The notes under the pieces were generated by a model. It was not told the origin of the DNA, did no database searches, and was given only the letters and a program-made list of their open reading frames with translations. From the NCBI GenBank assembly GCA_024449915.1, contig JAMZAV010000056.1:496001-560000 (forward strand): a stretch of DNA of 64,000 bases, given 5' to 3'. Positions 20,316 to 33,367 of the stretch are shown here, piece by piece. How positions within the stretch are numbered: position 1 is the stretch's first letter; every line of letters begins with the position of its first letter. The DNA is from Sweltsa coloradensis. Its lineage: Eukaryota > Arthropoda > Insecta > Plecoptera > Chloroperlidae. The position numbers were made by a program, and so were the translations under genes.

Positions 20316-23300
20316 CTAAAACAATTATTAATCAATTAATGAAAAAAATAAAATAAAAATAAAAATAAAAATAATAATAATTAAAAGTTGAAAAAAGTTG
20401 AAAGATAATTAATTTTTGGGGAACTTTTCCTATATCAAGTTGTCATCTGACCGATACACAATTTTACGTGGTTGTCAAGCAAAGATATGGTCACTCGTAT
20501 CCATAGTCAAAGATTACTTAACCTTATTGCGGATAAGCCACAAATAAATTCGCAAATTTACCAATTTTGATGAGAAGTTTTAAACTGAAGACTCGGATAA
20601 TATTGCGATTTTAGATCTGTACTATTCTCTATTTAGTATGCGTCTTTAATGAATACTCTTTACCTACACATCTTTTTAACACTAACCACCTTCTCCACTT
20701 GAGTTGTAGTCATACATGTACAATGCTCATTTTACGCGCTTTCAAATTTCGCAGTCAATAGCCTTGTTTACATGGAGGACTGAGTACGGAGTTGAGTACG
20801 GTTTTTGGTCTCAGTACCACATGTAAACACATGAAATCAGGTACCAAACCGGTTGGGTTCGGTCCGACGAAATGGTGGGACCGAACCGAAATACCGTACT
20901 GAGTACTCACATGTAAACAGCTTCCTGAGAGGGAACCGAACTGAAAAACATGCAGCCTAATTGCAAATGTCAATAAATAAGTTTTAAAATGTTGTATCTA
21001 TTTTTAACTTCTGTTAGTTGGGCTCCAACTTTAAATGTAGATCATACACGCCTAGGCCTGGACTTCAATCCTACCCGTATTTTACGAAAATGACATGAAA
21101 GTAAGGTTATGTAACAGTGATGTTTTGAGCAATCGCCGTAAGATGGCGTCGATGCTGGACCGAATGTCAGTTCAGTTCTAGTTGGGTACTCGACATGTAA
21201 ACTCGTCAAGGACATTGGAACCGTACTTAAATTTCAGTACAGTACTGGACCCAGTCCTCCATGTAAACAAGGCTAATTAGACGCATCTATTTGTGATTTT
21301 ATTTAATTGTGTAATAATTAATTATGAATGCATCTTATCATAGCACTTTTTCCTAAATTGATTATAAAAAATAAACAAGAAATAAATTCAATTTTCTAGA
21401 ATTTAGAATATGTGAAATTGGTCAAAAACACCAAAAAAATAACTACGCATTTTCTGATTGATCTATGATAAATATTAAAAATCTGATACGATAGAGGCGT
21501 ACAGATGTAGGCCTACTTCATTATCAAGTATGCAAAGTAGTATAAAGATGTAAAGAATTGTGGCTGCAGTACAAGGAAAGCGCCGAACATCAAATCATGA
21601 CGACTTCTTCCGCATTACATAACACCAATAACTAAGAATATATAAATTAAGTACTATTTTAATGGTGTAAAATAATTTTTAAATGATATACTTTAATCAA
21701 GTTTCTTTGCTTTCTCGGGCCCAAAACTGAAAATTATAAATATCCCCCCCCCTCCTCCTCCCACAAACAAAACGAAAACACATGCCCGGGATTTGTTTTT
21801 TAAACCGAGCTTTTCTCAATTTTGGTAGAAGGCAGTGGATCTGGATATACATACAGTAGGCAGTGGATCTGGATATATACACTGTAGGCGGTGGATCTGG
21901 ATATACACACTGTAGGCAGTGGATCTGGATATACACACAGTAGGCGGTGGATCTGGATATACATACAGTAGGCGGTGGATCTGGATATACATACAGTAGG
22001 CAGTGGATCTGGATATACTTACAGAAGGCGGTGGATCTGGATATACTTACAGTAGGCGGTGAGATTGAAGGCCCACGCCGACCCGGATGTGTGGCCGATG
22101 TTTCTATGACAACTCTCAGCGACGGAGGCGACCTGAAGCCACGCGGCCACCTCGCCCGCCACGCTCACGCCCGTGTGGGTGGCCGTCGTGTAGATGAAGC
22201 AGTAGCGCCGAGCGGCGCCGGACTTGCGACTCATCGGAGAGGCGATCAGGTACTTGGTGCCGTTGTCGTCCCAGCTGCCGTGGCAGGAGTAGGCTACGGG
22301 CGCAGAGCGATCATACAATCAGGACGATTGACACTTTATTAGGAATAATAATTATAAAAAAAATCGTATTTAGAGTACCCACTCAGACATATAACTGATT
22401 TTCAGTTGGGGACATTAAACCAAAGCGACCAAGCCAACCCTGTAGGCCTCGACGCAACCGACGAGTGAGTGATAACCAACCAAAGATCGATATTTTTTAA
22501 TAGGAAATATAGTATGGACAGTGCGAACACTCGCGGATCAACGCCAAAATCAACAAGGCCGATTCAGAACTACATAAATTTATTATGTGCCTCGTTGCTA
22601 GGACGGCTCCAAATTCACCGTTTTAAAATTCATAAGACAAGGTTTGATGGACTTCAGTCCAAATAAGAAGTTAAAAAATTTCTGACTTTAGCGGGAATCG
22701 AACCCTGGTCCTTCTGTTTTGGATGCAGAGACGCTAACCACGAGACCAATGAGCCACACGACGTCGAGACGAAACGAGGGCAGGCTGCGTCTGAGTTTAT
22801 TGAGGTCAAAGCCAAATATGGTTTATGGCCATATATAGCATAAAAAGGATAATTATTTTTTTTACTATCTAAAACCAGACATACTTATGCAATACAATCC
22901 AGAAGACATTGGATAAATACAATAAGGACAATACAAAAATAATATACAAGATATTGGTAGCCCTAATACAAAAATGTCCTAGATACATGAATCATTACTA
23001 AATATATAATAATTGTAGCGTATAAAATAACAAAATTCTAGTTAATAAGTTATATAATGTGAAGATCTACAATAATAACACTAATATAACAAATAATATA
23101 AAAATTACTATTTTCAATGTTAATAATAATTAGTATTTTGAGACATTCTGTGAATCAAGTGAAGGAAAAATTACAACTCAACTCAAACGAGGCAATCTAT
23201 TTTTACGATTCTGTGACTGTGTAAGTTAACAAAACTGGTCGAACCACTGAATTCAGGGCGCTGAAATTTTAAACAAACACCCGCGACTAGTTTTGTGGGT

Positions 23301-26300
23301 GCTGTTAACATTTTCAGCAAAATTGGTTTTGATTTAAAGTTAAACTCAAAATAAATAATAATGAGAGAGATTTTGAACCAACAATGTGAATTGTTTAAAA
23401 TTGTCAAATTGAAAGAATCATAGTTGCTGCCAGCTGCCATTTCAGGAGTAGGCTACGTGCACAGAGATACATTATACATTGCACAATCAGGATGTATTTT
23501 AATGGATTTCAAAAATCCATCATACTCCAATAATAATTTTGTATGGAGTATGGGTTATTTCCATTAGTAATTTAATTTTCCAAATTAGAACTACCCGGCA
23601 CCTCCACCAAAAATTCTTTAAATAATAATTTTCAAATAAGTCACAGATACTGCCGCGATCATCAAGCATTTTAGAATGATCATTAAAATGAATGTGCTAA
23701 AATTAATATTAATAATATGGCAACAGAACTAAAATGGAACAATCTGTTTTTTTTGAACCACTGAATTCAGGGCGCTGAAATTTTAAACAAACTTACAAGA
23801 CTAGTTTTGTGGGTGCTGTTAACATTTTCAACAAAATCTGTTACGACTTAAACTCGCAATAAATAATTATGTGGAAAAACATTTGAGCCAACAATTTCGA
23901 TGTCTGTTTGAAATTGTCATTTTATGGAATCTTGGTTGTGGCCAGCTGCCGTTTCAGGAGTAGGCTACGTGCACAGAGATACATTATACATTAAGGATTT
24001 CAATGAAAATAAAAAATCCATCACACTCCCAAAATTAATTTTGTAAGGTTCTTTCAATTTAGTAGTTTTTATATTTTTAAATTAGCGCTACCCGGCACCT
24101 CCACCAAATGTCTATGTAAATAATATTTTCAAACAAATCCCTAATAGTGCAATGATCATCAAGCATTTTAGAACGATCATTAAAATGAATGTGGTAATTA
24201 ATATTAATTTATTTCGAAAAAAATAGTGAACAAATTAAATATCAAGCTACTGGACACCTACACCAAATAGGCCTAGTTCACATTTTCTTTTAATGATTAA
24301 GTTAAATGAAATTGATAAAATTGTTTTTTTTGTTTATTTTAAGATTTATATGAAGGTATTTAATATTAAATTAACATCAAGTTGTTGGTAAGTTTCCAAG
24401 TTTACCCCGCCTCCTTATAAAAACACAAACTAAGAAATTGTATTTATACATTCTTTTAAAAAATCTTTCAATTCGTTTTAAGTGTATTAATTTATATTAT
24501 GTAAATACAAATTTCATTCAACTACAGAACGTGACAAAATACACAGAAACGATTAAATGAAATTGATCAAACTTGGCAAAGTCAACATAAGTTCACGATA
24601 GTTCGAAAACTCTTCCGCAATATTAGAAGATAACTCCAGTACTGAGTTTACTCAAGCTGAAGAAGAAAACGAGACTTCGATTAACTCGACCAACTTTTTG
24701 TTTGTATTTTCGATTCTCGAGCAGAATCAAGCGAAAGAAGTTTCATTTGTTATTTTAGAGTCGTGAGCAATGTTGCCAATTCCAGGATCCAATACGTTGG
24801 ATTACCCAAGAATAGACCTTGCTGAGTGCTTTAGATGTATCTTTGAAGCTGCATTTGCCGTTCGATATTGGAATGTGTTGGAGTTGATTAAGATAAGACG
24901 AGGTAGCACCACTAGTAGTGTTGGTGCACACCCTTCAGGTGTCACTCTCTCGTCGGTCACTTGAACTTTAGTTTAGGTACATTTCTCCACTCTTCGGCAG
25001 ATGGCGCACGCCTGCTTGTTCTGGCCTCTAGCTGACCCAGATTCCGGAGAGTGGAGGGTGTCTTTGTGTCGGTCAACAGCCCCCGACAGACAAGTGCGGA
25101 CTCTCGAGGCTCACAGTACGGCCACACGCACGGGTTTCACGGCTCGCTACGGCCAAACTGTACACCACGTACATAATTCTAGTTTACCTAATTGTTAGTT
25201 GTTTCGTCTTTCGTGTTATTCATATACTTGTGTACTACTGTGCTACGTATCATTCAATAATATTTCAGTTCGTTAAGCTTCACCAATCTAGTGATTTTAC
25301 CTCCCTATGGATTTACTAATTAGTTCGTAATTTATTCCTGGTCCTCCGATTATTATAAGTTAAGTTTTAAGTTTTATTTTAAGTATTTTATTATTAGAAA
25401 GCCACTCGGGCCCAAACATTGGTCCCACCGGGCCGGATTGGTGAAGTAAGTTGTGTATCTCGAACTTTGAGTGATATTATTTGCGCGTCGCGTTGTGAAA
25501 ACATTCCTCGAGCGGGACAGCACGCTAGCTTCGTCGGGCACCGTCTGCGTGCAACACCGGCTTATTTGCTCACGGCTTCACGCGGGAAGCCAGCCGTGCC
25601 CAGAGCAGTGCGCGCAACAAGGACCTGTACGCTGGTACGCGCTCGTTTCGTCACACGCGGGAGCTGAGCTGAGCGCCGCCCACCTGCAGCCGTCATCTCC
25701 AGGTCTCCAGTTCGACCACCGCCGTTGACACTGCCGTTGATATACCAGGTCAGATTGTTCCTTGTTCTATTCCTTGTTTCCATTTGGCATTTCTCTTGGC
25801 ATAATGGACCCAGCACACAAAAAGTTATTACTCAAAAAGAGAGGTTTAGTCAAGGCGACAATCACACGTATTGCAACCTTCGTTGAAAAATATGACGCCA
25901 GCACTGATGACATCAATCTAATCAGGTCTAGATTAGAACAGGTTCTTAATTCTTGGGAATCATACAATGAAGTGCAATATGATTTAGAATTAAATGATGA
26001 AGAAGATCACTCATCTGATCGTGAAAACTTTGAAAATGCATACCATGCCGTGAAGGCCAAAATCACGACGCTATTAGAACCTGCAACTATTCCAGGTCCT
26101 GTAGCCGGTCCTGGAAGCACAGGAGGTTGCAGTCATGCACCCAGTGACGGTATGCGTGTACAGCTACCTACCATTAAATTGCCTACCTTCAGTGGCGACT
26201 ACAGTCAGTGGGTACATTTTAAGGATATTTTTGATAGTCTAGTTATCAATAACCAAGCGTTATCAAGTGTACAGAAACTTCATTATCTTTTGTCTTCCTT

Positions 26301-29300
26301 GTCGGGCGAGGCCCATTCAATGATCACATCGCTGCCAGTTTGCGATTCAAACTTTACAGTTGCATGGGACATGTTGCGGGAAAGATACCAAAACAATAGA
26401 CTTATTGCAACTCGCCATGTCAAGGAATTATTGAATTTACCAATGGTTAGTCGAGAATCAGCTACTGACTTACGCGCTCTCCTTAACCAGCTGAAAGGCA
26501 ACGTGAATGCCATTGAAGCTTTGAAAATGGAAACGCCAGTTCACGAGTTACTGTTGTCTCAGCTAATGTTAGATAAGCTAGATTCGTCTTCCCGTAATCA
26601 ATGGGAAACTAGCCACACTACGGCCGATATACCTAGTCTTGAATCACTCTGTTCATTTTTGGAACAGAGATGCCAAGCACTGGAGGTCATCAGCTCAGGT
26701 AATAAGAATAAGCCTAATAGCAGTGCTCAGTCTACCCAGAAGGAACGAAGGCAAGGAAGGGCAAGTTACGTTGCTACTACAGAACCAACTTGTTTGTACT
26801 GTAAGGGTAAGAGTCATCGTATTTATAAATGTTCTAAGTTCATTAACCTTGATCTTAAACAACGCTGTGACTTTGTAAAGCAGCAGAATTTGTGCCGCAA
26901 CTGTCTCCAAGACGGACACCGTAGTGACACATGCCAAGCCTCAAGTTGCAGAAGCTGTGCTAAGGCACATCATACGCTTCTGCATTTTGGAGGGCAGGTG
27001 GGAACGGGAACGACCGATCATCGACAATCCTTGTCGACTGATAATGGAACTGGACCACCGGCTACACCTCACAGCCAGGGAACGAACAATTATTGTTCCT
27101 TGAAGGTACAGCCACACGTGCAGATTCTTCTGTCCACTGTCCTCGTACGGGTGCGTGACAACCATGGCCAACTACACACATGTCGAGCGCTGCTTGACTC
27201 GGCATCACAATCCCACTTTGTGTCCGAGTCATTGGCACAGCTTCTGCGCTTGAAAAAGCACCACAATCAGTTTCCCATTCATGGTATTAATGATTCTACA
27301 TCTGAAACTAAATATTGTGTCACTCTTGAGGTCCAATCTACGGTTGGGGGATTACAACGCCACCATTAGTTGTTCGGTATTGCCTCGAATAACGGGCAAC
27401 ACACCCAGCCACAAAGATCAATCCTGATGCATGGGGTCTACCATCGGATATCACCCTTGCGGATCCAACTTTCGACCACCTGGCAAGATTGACCTTCTCA
27501 TCGGAGCTGAGATTTTCTTCGACCTACTGCTTCCTCAGCAAAGATCGAGACCTGGAAACTACCCTATGCTCCAAAACACTAAGTTAGGGTGGATTCTATC
27601 TGGCCGCATTCAGCAAGCGCAGGTAGAAGAGTCCACACCACGCCCAGCACCCCGCACGTTTCTTCCTACGTAACGACGACTTGCTTCAACGCTTCTGGGA
27701 AGTTGAAGAAATGACCCACCCAGTTCGAACCAATGACGAACGGCGGTGTGAGACTCATTTCATTGAAAACACTACCAGAGACGCAACAGGTCGCTTTGTC
27801 GTCCGTCTACCTCTAAAGCAAGACCCGGCGATGCTTGGTGCATCATACTGTACATCCCGTACTAGATTAAACCAAATCGAGAGACGTCTTACTCGTGATA
27901 CTCACCTTGATACGCAGTACAGTCTATTCATGCGTGAGTATGAGGATCTCGGTCATATGAAGGCAGTCAGGCCCCTAGATAAACCTTCAGCACCTTGCTA
28001 CTATTTACCACATCACCCGGTCATCAAGGAATCAAGTACTACTACAAAGATGAGAGTAGTATTTGATGCTTCAGCCAAAACCAGCAACGGCACATCGCTA
28101 AATGACATGCTCCTGGTTGGCCCTACAATCCAACAAGACCTCATGAGCATTGTTTCTTAGGTTTCGGTTGCATCAGTTTGTCTTTACGGCAGACATTTCA
28201 AAGATGTACCGGCAAATTCAGATGAACCCTGCTGACTATGATCTGCAACGTATCCTCTGGGGAAGAAACGCAGATGGTACCCCTCGAGAGTTTCAGCTCA
28301 CGACACTCACCTATGGTACCGCCTCAGCCCCGTTCATAGCAACCAGGTGTCTCCATCAACTGGCAGACGATGAACGAGACCGCTTCCCCAAGGCGGCAGA
28401 AATCGTGAAGCGCGACATGTATATAGACGACGTCCTCTCTGGAGGTGACACCATCGACGAGGTGCTTGAACTTCAAGACCAATGATAGATCTTCTCAACA
28501 ATGGTGGATTTCCCCTTCGGAAGTGGTGTGCGAATCACCCCGCTCTCTTAAAGGCAATCCCAGAAGAGTGGCGCGAATCACAGCTTCCTCTGCAGTTTGA
28601 CAACGAAGATCACGTCAAAACGTTAGGTCTACTGTGGCACCCAGGCTCCGACCAGTTACAGATTGTGAACAGCACAAGTCAGTACCACAATTCCAATCGA
28701 GTGTCCCGTAGCAAACGGCAGGTTCTCGCCACCATCGCATCGATCTTCGACCCATTGGGCCTAGTCAGCCCAGTGGTTATCCTATGTAAAATCTTCTTAC
28801 AAGCCTTATGGCCCAAGAAAACCTTGGTTGGGACGACAGCCTTCCTGAAACGTTAATGCAACAATGGCATACTATCCAGGACTCTCTCCCAATGCTCAAC
28901 CTAATCAGTATCGACAGATTGGTGTTAGCCCATGGTCTTCCGGCAGACATACAACTCCACGGTTTCTGCGATGCTTCTGAACAAGCGTACGGAGCCTGTG
29001 TCTATCTTCGTTCAACAAATGAGGTCGGTCAAGTCACCACAAAGTTACTTTGTTCAAAGTCGAAGGTAGCACCGCTCAAGAAACAATCCATTCCGCGGTT
29101 GGAGCTATGTGGCGCATTGCTGCTAACCCGACTCTTGACGAAGGTGATTGCATCTCTTCACATCAGTGTCAGCAACAGATACCTATGGACTGACTCTACG
29201 GTTGTTCTCGCCTGGTTAACAGCAAGCCCTACGAGATGGAAGACGTTCGTTGCCAATCGTGTGGCCGAAATTCAAGAAGCTACGGCAACAAACGAATGGC

Positions 29301-32300
29301 GTCATGTCAGATCCCAGGACAACCCTGCTGATCATATCTCTCGGGGAGTACATCCAAAGGAACTACATGATCTAACAATTTGGTGGAATGGACCTAAATG
29401 GTTACAACAACACTCTGATTCTTGGCCAAATGAATTCGTGTCCGGAGCTCCTATTACAGCACAGCAAGAGTTGATTCAGACCGAAAACAACAGCAAAGCC
29501 CATGGCAAGGTTTCTGTCCTGCTGGCACAATCAGTGCCAGAAGAGGCCGTTGAGAGATTCTCCAAACTGGCGACTTGTCAACGAGTAGTTGCATACTGCT
29601 CACGCTTTGTGAACAACTGCCGTAAACCTCCACAATCCAGACAGCTGTCATCGCTATCCTGTAAGGAGTTACGGCAGGCGCTAGAAACATGCATACGAGC
29701 TGTACAGCAGGCATGTTACGCAACAGAGCTCAAGTGTATTGCCACTTCGACCCCATTGCCTCCAAAAAGTACACTCAAGAATTTAAACCCATTCCTTGAC
29801 CAACACCAAATACTCCGCGTAGGCAGTCGCAACAAGTATCCCATGACAACAAGTATCCCATGATCTTGCCTCCTCGACATCACTTAACTAAGCTGATTAT
29901 AGTAGCAGAACATCAGCGCCTGCTGCACGCAAATCAGCAACTTCTAATCTCCTCCCTGCGACAACACTACTGGATACCCAGCGTACGTCGTACGGTGAAG
30001 AGTGTCATCCACAAGTGCATTTCCTGTTTTAAGCTAAAGCCTGAAACATCCAAACAACAGATGGGCATCTTACCAGTGCATAGGGTAACACCAGCACGTC
30101 CCTTCCTTAATGCTGGAGTTGACTATGCTGGCCCTATCCAACTCAAATGTGGTACTCCGCGGAGTAAGACCACTGTAAAGGCTTACATCGCAGTGTTTGT
30201 GTGTTTTGCAACGAAGGCAATTCACTTAGAACTTGTTAGTAGTTTAAGCACTAACGCATTCATCGCAGCCTTCCGAAGATTCGTTAGCCGCCGAGGAATG
30301 AGCGCACACATCTACAGCGACAACGGTACAAACTTTGTCGGAGCAGATCGTGAACTGAAGGAGCTTCAAACCCTACTGAGAAATCAAGAACATCAATCTC
30401 ATGTCAGGAATCATGCAGGAGCAGAAGGTTGCACGTGGCACTTCATACCTCCAGGTTCTCCACACTTTGGAGGATTGTGGGAGGCAGCAGTGAAGTCTCT
30501 TAAGTACCATTTGAGACGTATTGCTGGAAACCGTCTGTTTACTTTCGAGGAAATGTCCACAATGTTATGCCAAGTTGAAGCATGCCTCAACTCTCGCCCT
30601 TTGTCACCTATGACAGCTGACCCTTCTTCCACAACTTTTCTGTCTCCTGGACACTTCCTTATCGGGGAACCGCTTACATCCCTTCCCGACCCTGATCTGT
30701 CTGACATCAGGATCAACAGGCTGGATCGTTGGCAGCTCATCCAGAGAGCGACACAGCAGCTGTGGCACCGATGGTCGACAGATTACCTCCATGGACTCCA
30801 TCAGCGATCCAAGTGGACGACTCCTCATCATGACCTGGTGCCAGGCACAGTGGTACTGGTCAAAGAAGATAGCCCCCCTCTTCAATGGAAGACCGCCGTG
30901 GTCACGGAGGTCCACCCCGGTCCTGATGGACGAGTGCGAGTGGCGACTGTTAGATCCGGCTCCGGCACCTATCGCCGACCCATCCACAAACTGTGCCCGT
31001 TTCCCGAGTAACATTCGCCAGATATTCGGCACCCCATGTGTAATTTTGTGTTAGTGTTTATGTGTTGCTCCTTCAGAGTTATATTTTGAAAAGGTATGCC
31101 AGCCCTTTTCCCGCGGGAGAATGTTGGTGCACACCCTTCAGGTGTCACTCTCTCGTCGGTCACTTGAACTTTAGTTTAGGTACATTTCTCCACTCTTCGG
31201 CAGATGGCGCACGCCTGCTTGTTCTGGCCTCTAGCTGACCCAGATTCCGGAGAGTGGAGGGTGTCTTTGTGTCGGTCAACAGCCCCCGACAGACAAGTGC
31301 GGACTCTCGAGGCTCACAGTACGGCCACACGCACGGGTTTCACGGCTCGCTACGGCCAAACTGTACACCACGTACATAATTCTAGTTTACCTAATTGTTA
31401 GTTGTTTCGTCTTTCGTGTTATTCATATACTTGTGTACTACTGTGCTACGTATCATTCAATAATATTTCAGTTCGTTAAGCTTCACCAATCTAGTGATTT
31501 TACCTCCCTATGGATTTACTAATTAGTTCGTAATTTATTCCTGGTCCTCCGATTATTATAAGCTAAGTTTTATTTTAAGTATTATATTATTAGAAAGCCA
31601 CTCGGGCCCAAACAAGTAGGGTAATATTAATTGCAACCCTTCTGAATTTTAAACAGCACATGTGTTGAACTATTGACAGAAAAACTAAGTTATTGGTTTA
31701 AATCAGTCGCATGTCCGACTTTATTTGTTTATTATAGTAATATAGTGGTCCCAACGAAAGAATGCAGGTGGCTCGAAATTTTTATCCCAACATAACAACT
31801 TTATCAATTCTATTAACGCTAGCTCAGCGTGGATCTAGCACACGGAGGAACTCTGTGACCTAGCTCAGATATTTTTGCTTGCGTTAATATAAGACATTTC
31901 TCTTTCATACACAATTAAAGGCGACATTCCTTATACCGCGCATTGATTCTACCCCCACCACTTCCAAGCATCTGCATTCTTTCGTTGGAGCAAGTATATT
32001 ACAACAATGAATGTTAATATCATATTATGTAATGTATCTGAGCTCTACATACATGTTGATTTAAATCACTACCAATCAGCTACAGAGACAGTTAACTTCA
32101 TTTAATCTAGATTGTTGGTGTATTATCTCGATATTGGGATAGTACTGCAACGAGTCCAATCTATTCAGATCCGTAATGCACCAATAATTGAGAAGTTATT
32201 AAGTAATCCTTCTCGGTAGCTTACCGACCGGCAATCCGGGAAAACAGGGTTCGATTCCGGACTGATAGAGATTTTTTAATTCCTGGATTGATTTACATAA

Positions 32301-33336
32301 TATAATCAAAAACACCTACTAGATTGTTCCCCGATGACTTAAATCTAGAAATGCACATTTATTCATTTATTTATTTATTTTTTATTTATTTATTGAGTCG
32401 TAAAGAACGGTACTTACTTGATACTGTCTCCGAGTTGCATGTCGAGTGGAACTTCATGGTGTCGTCAGCGCCGCATCCTACCGCTAGACTCTGGAACTGC
32501 TGATCGCTACAAGGTTGCACCAGAGCCGCTTTCGTTTACCTCGCCAGAGCAACCTGTTAGTTCGGAAAGTAAACCCGGTCAGTAGCAGGTTACTCAGGTT
32601 CGTTCGACAACTATGCCAGAGTAACCCGGTTTTACAACCCGATCACCAAAAAAGTGAGCTGCCTCGGGAGCAGGGTTAGTTCAGGTTATGGCGGAAAATA
32701 CGAAACGATGTGAATTCGATAGGTGGTGTTTATAAGTTGCTATGGGTGATACGTGGATATTTTGGCGCAAAACATTGTTATTGAGTAGGCCTAGGCCTTG
32801 TGCTGCCATTTCAACAATCAACATTAACATGGTAAACGTTAATAACGTTGTTTATATATTTACGTTTAACTCTTGCTGTCACGGCATCCATTTGCAAACA
32901 AACCCACCTCCGAGTCGCTTTCGTTTACTTGGGTTGAAAATGCTAACCTGGTGACGTAAAATCACGTGACATAACTGACCGGACGGGTTACTCTGGCGAG
33001 GTAAACGAAAGCGGCTCAGGTCTACACCAGGAGCGCTGTCGTCTCTCAGAGAACTAGCATGGCGGCCGACCGGGCTGGTCACAGAGTACCGGCCTAGGTA
33101 GGGACACTGTCTGCTCCGTGGCGCCTCGGCTAGAAGAACACAGTTTAGCTTATAGACTCTGGAACTGCTGATCGCTACAAGGTTGCACCAGGTCTACACC
33201 AGGAGCGCTGTCGTTTCTCAGAGAACTAGCATGGCGGCCGACCGGGCTGGTCACAGAGTACCGGCCTAGGTAGGGACACTGTCTGCTCCGTGGCGCCTCG
33301 GCTAGAAGAACAGAATTTGTATGATTACTATGTAAA

Positions 33337-33367
<31 letters not shown>

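Larger units (their letters stand above)
24914..31619 (+). mobile_element. BEL/Pao LTR retrotransposon, complete structure with 5-bp target duplication
   Basis: LTRs at 24919-25418 and 31122-31614 (TG...CA) are flanked by AGTAG on both sides (24914-24918 and 31615-31619). Between them lie, in order, Gag with DUF1759-like region and zinc knuckles, a DSAS-type aspartic protease, reverse transcriptase with YIDD, RNase H, and an integrase with HHCC and DDE residues followed by the BEL-typical C-terminal domain. There is no env: only about 110 bp separate integrase and the 3' LTR. The LTRs differ by two substitutions and one 7-bp length change, so insertion is recent. The pol frame is nevertheless interrupted about eight times, so this copy cannot make its own polyprotein as assembled. 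Confidence 0.95.

Noticed and set aside
21830..22053. CRISPR-like array (regular 28-bp repeats)
   Set aside because: Units are contiguous with no spacers, in a eukaryotic intron; it is a minisatellite.
25001..25198. 65-codon open frame, present identically at 31204-31401
   Set aside because: Lies inside both LTRs; no LTR-encoded protein is expected in BEL/Pao elements.
31012..31121. An env gene in the BEL/Pao element
   Set aside because: Only about 110 bp lie between the integrase stop and the 3' LTR.
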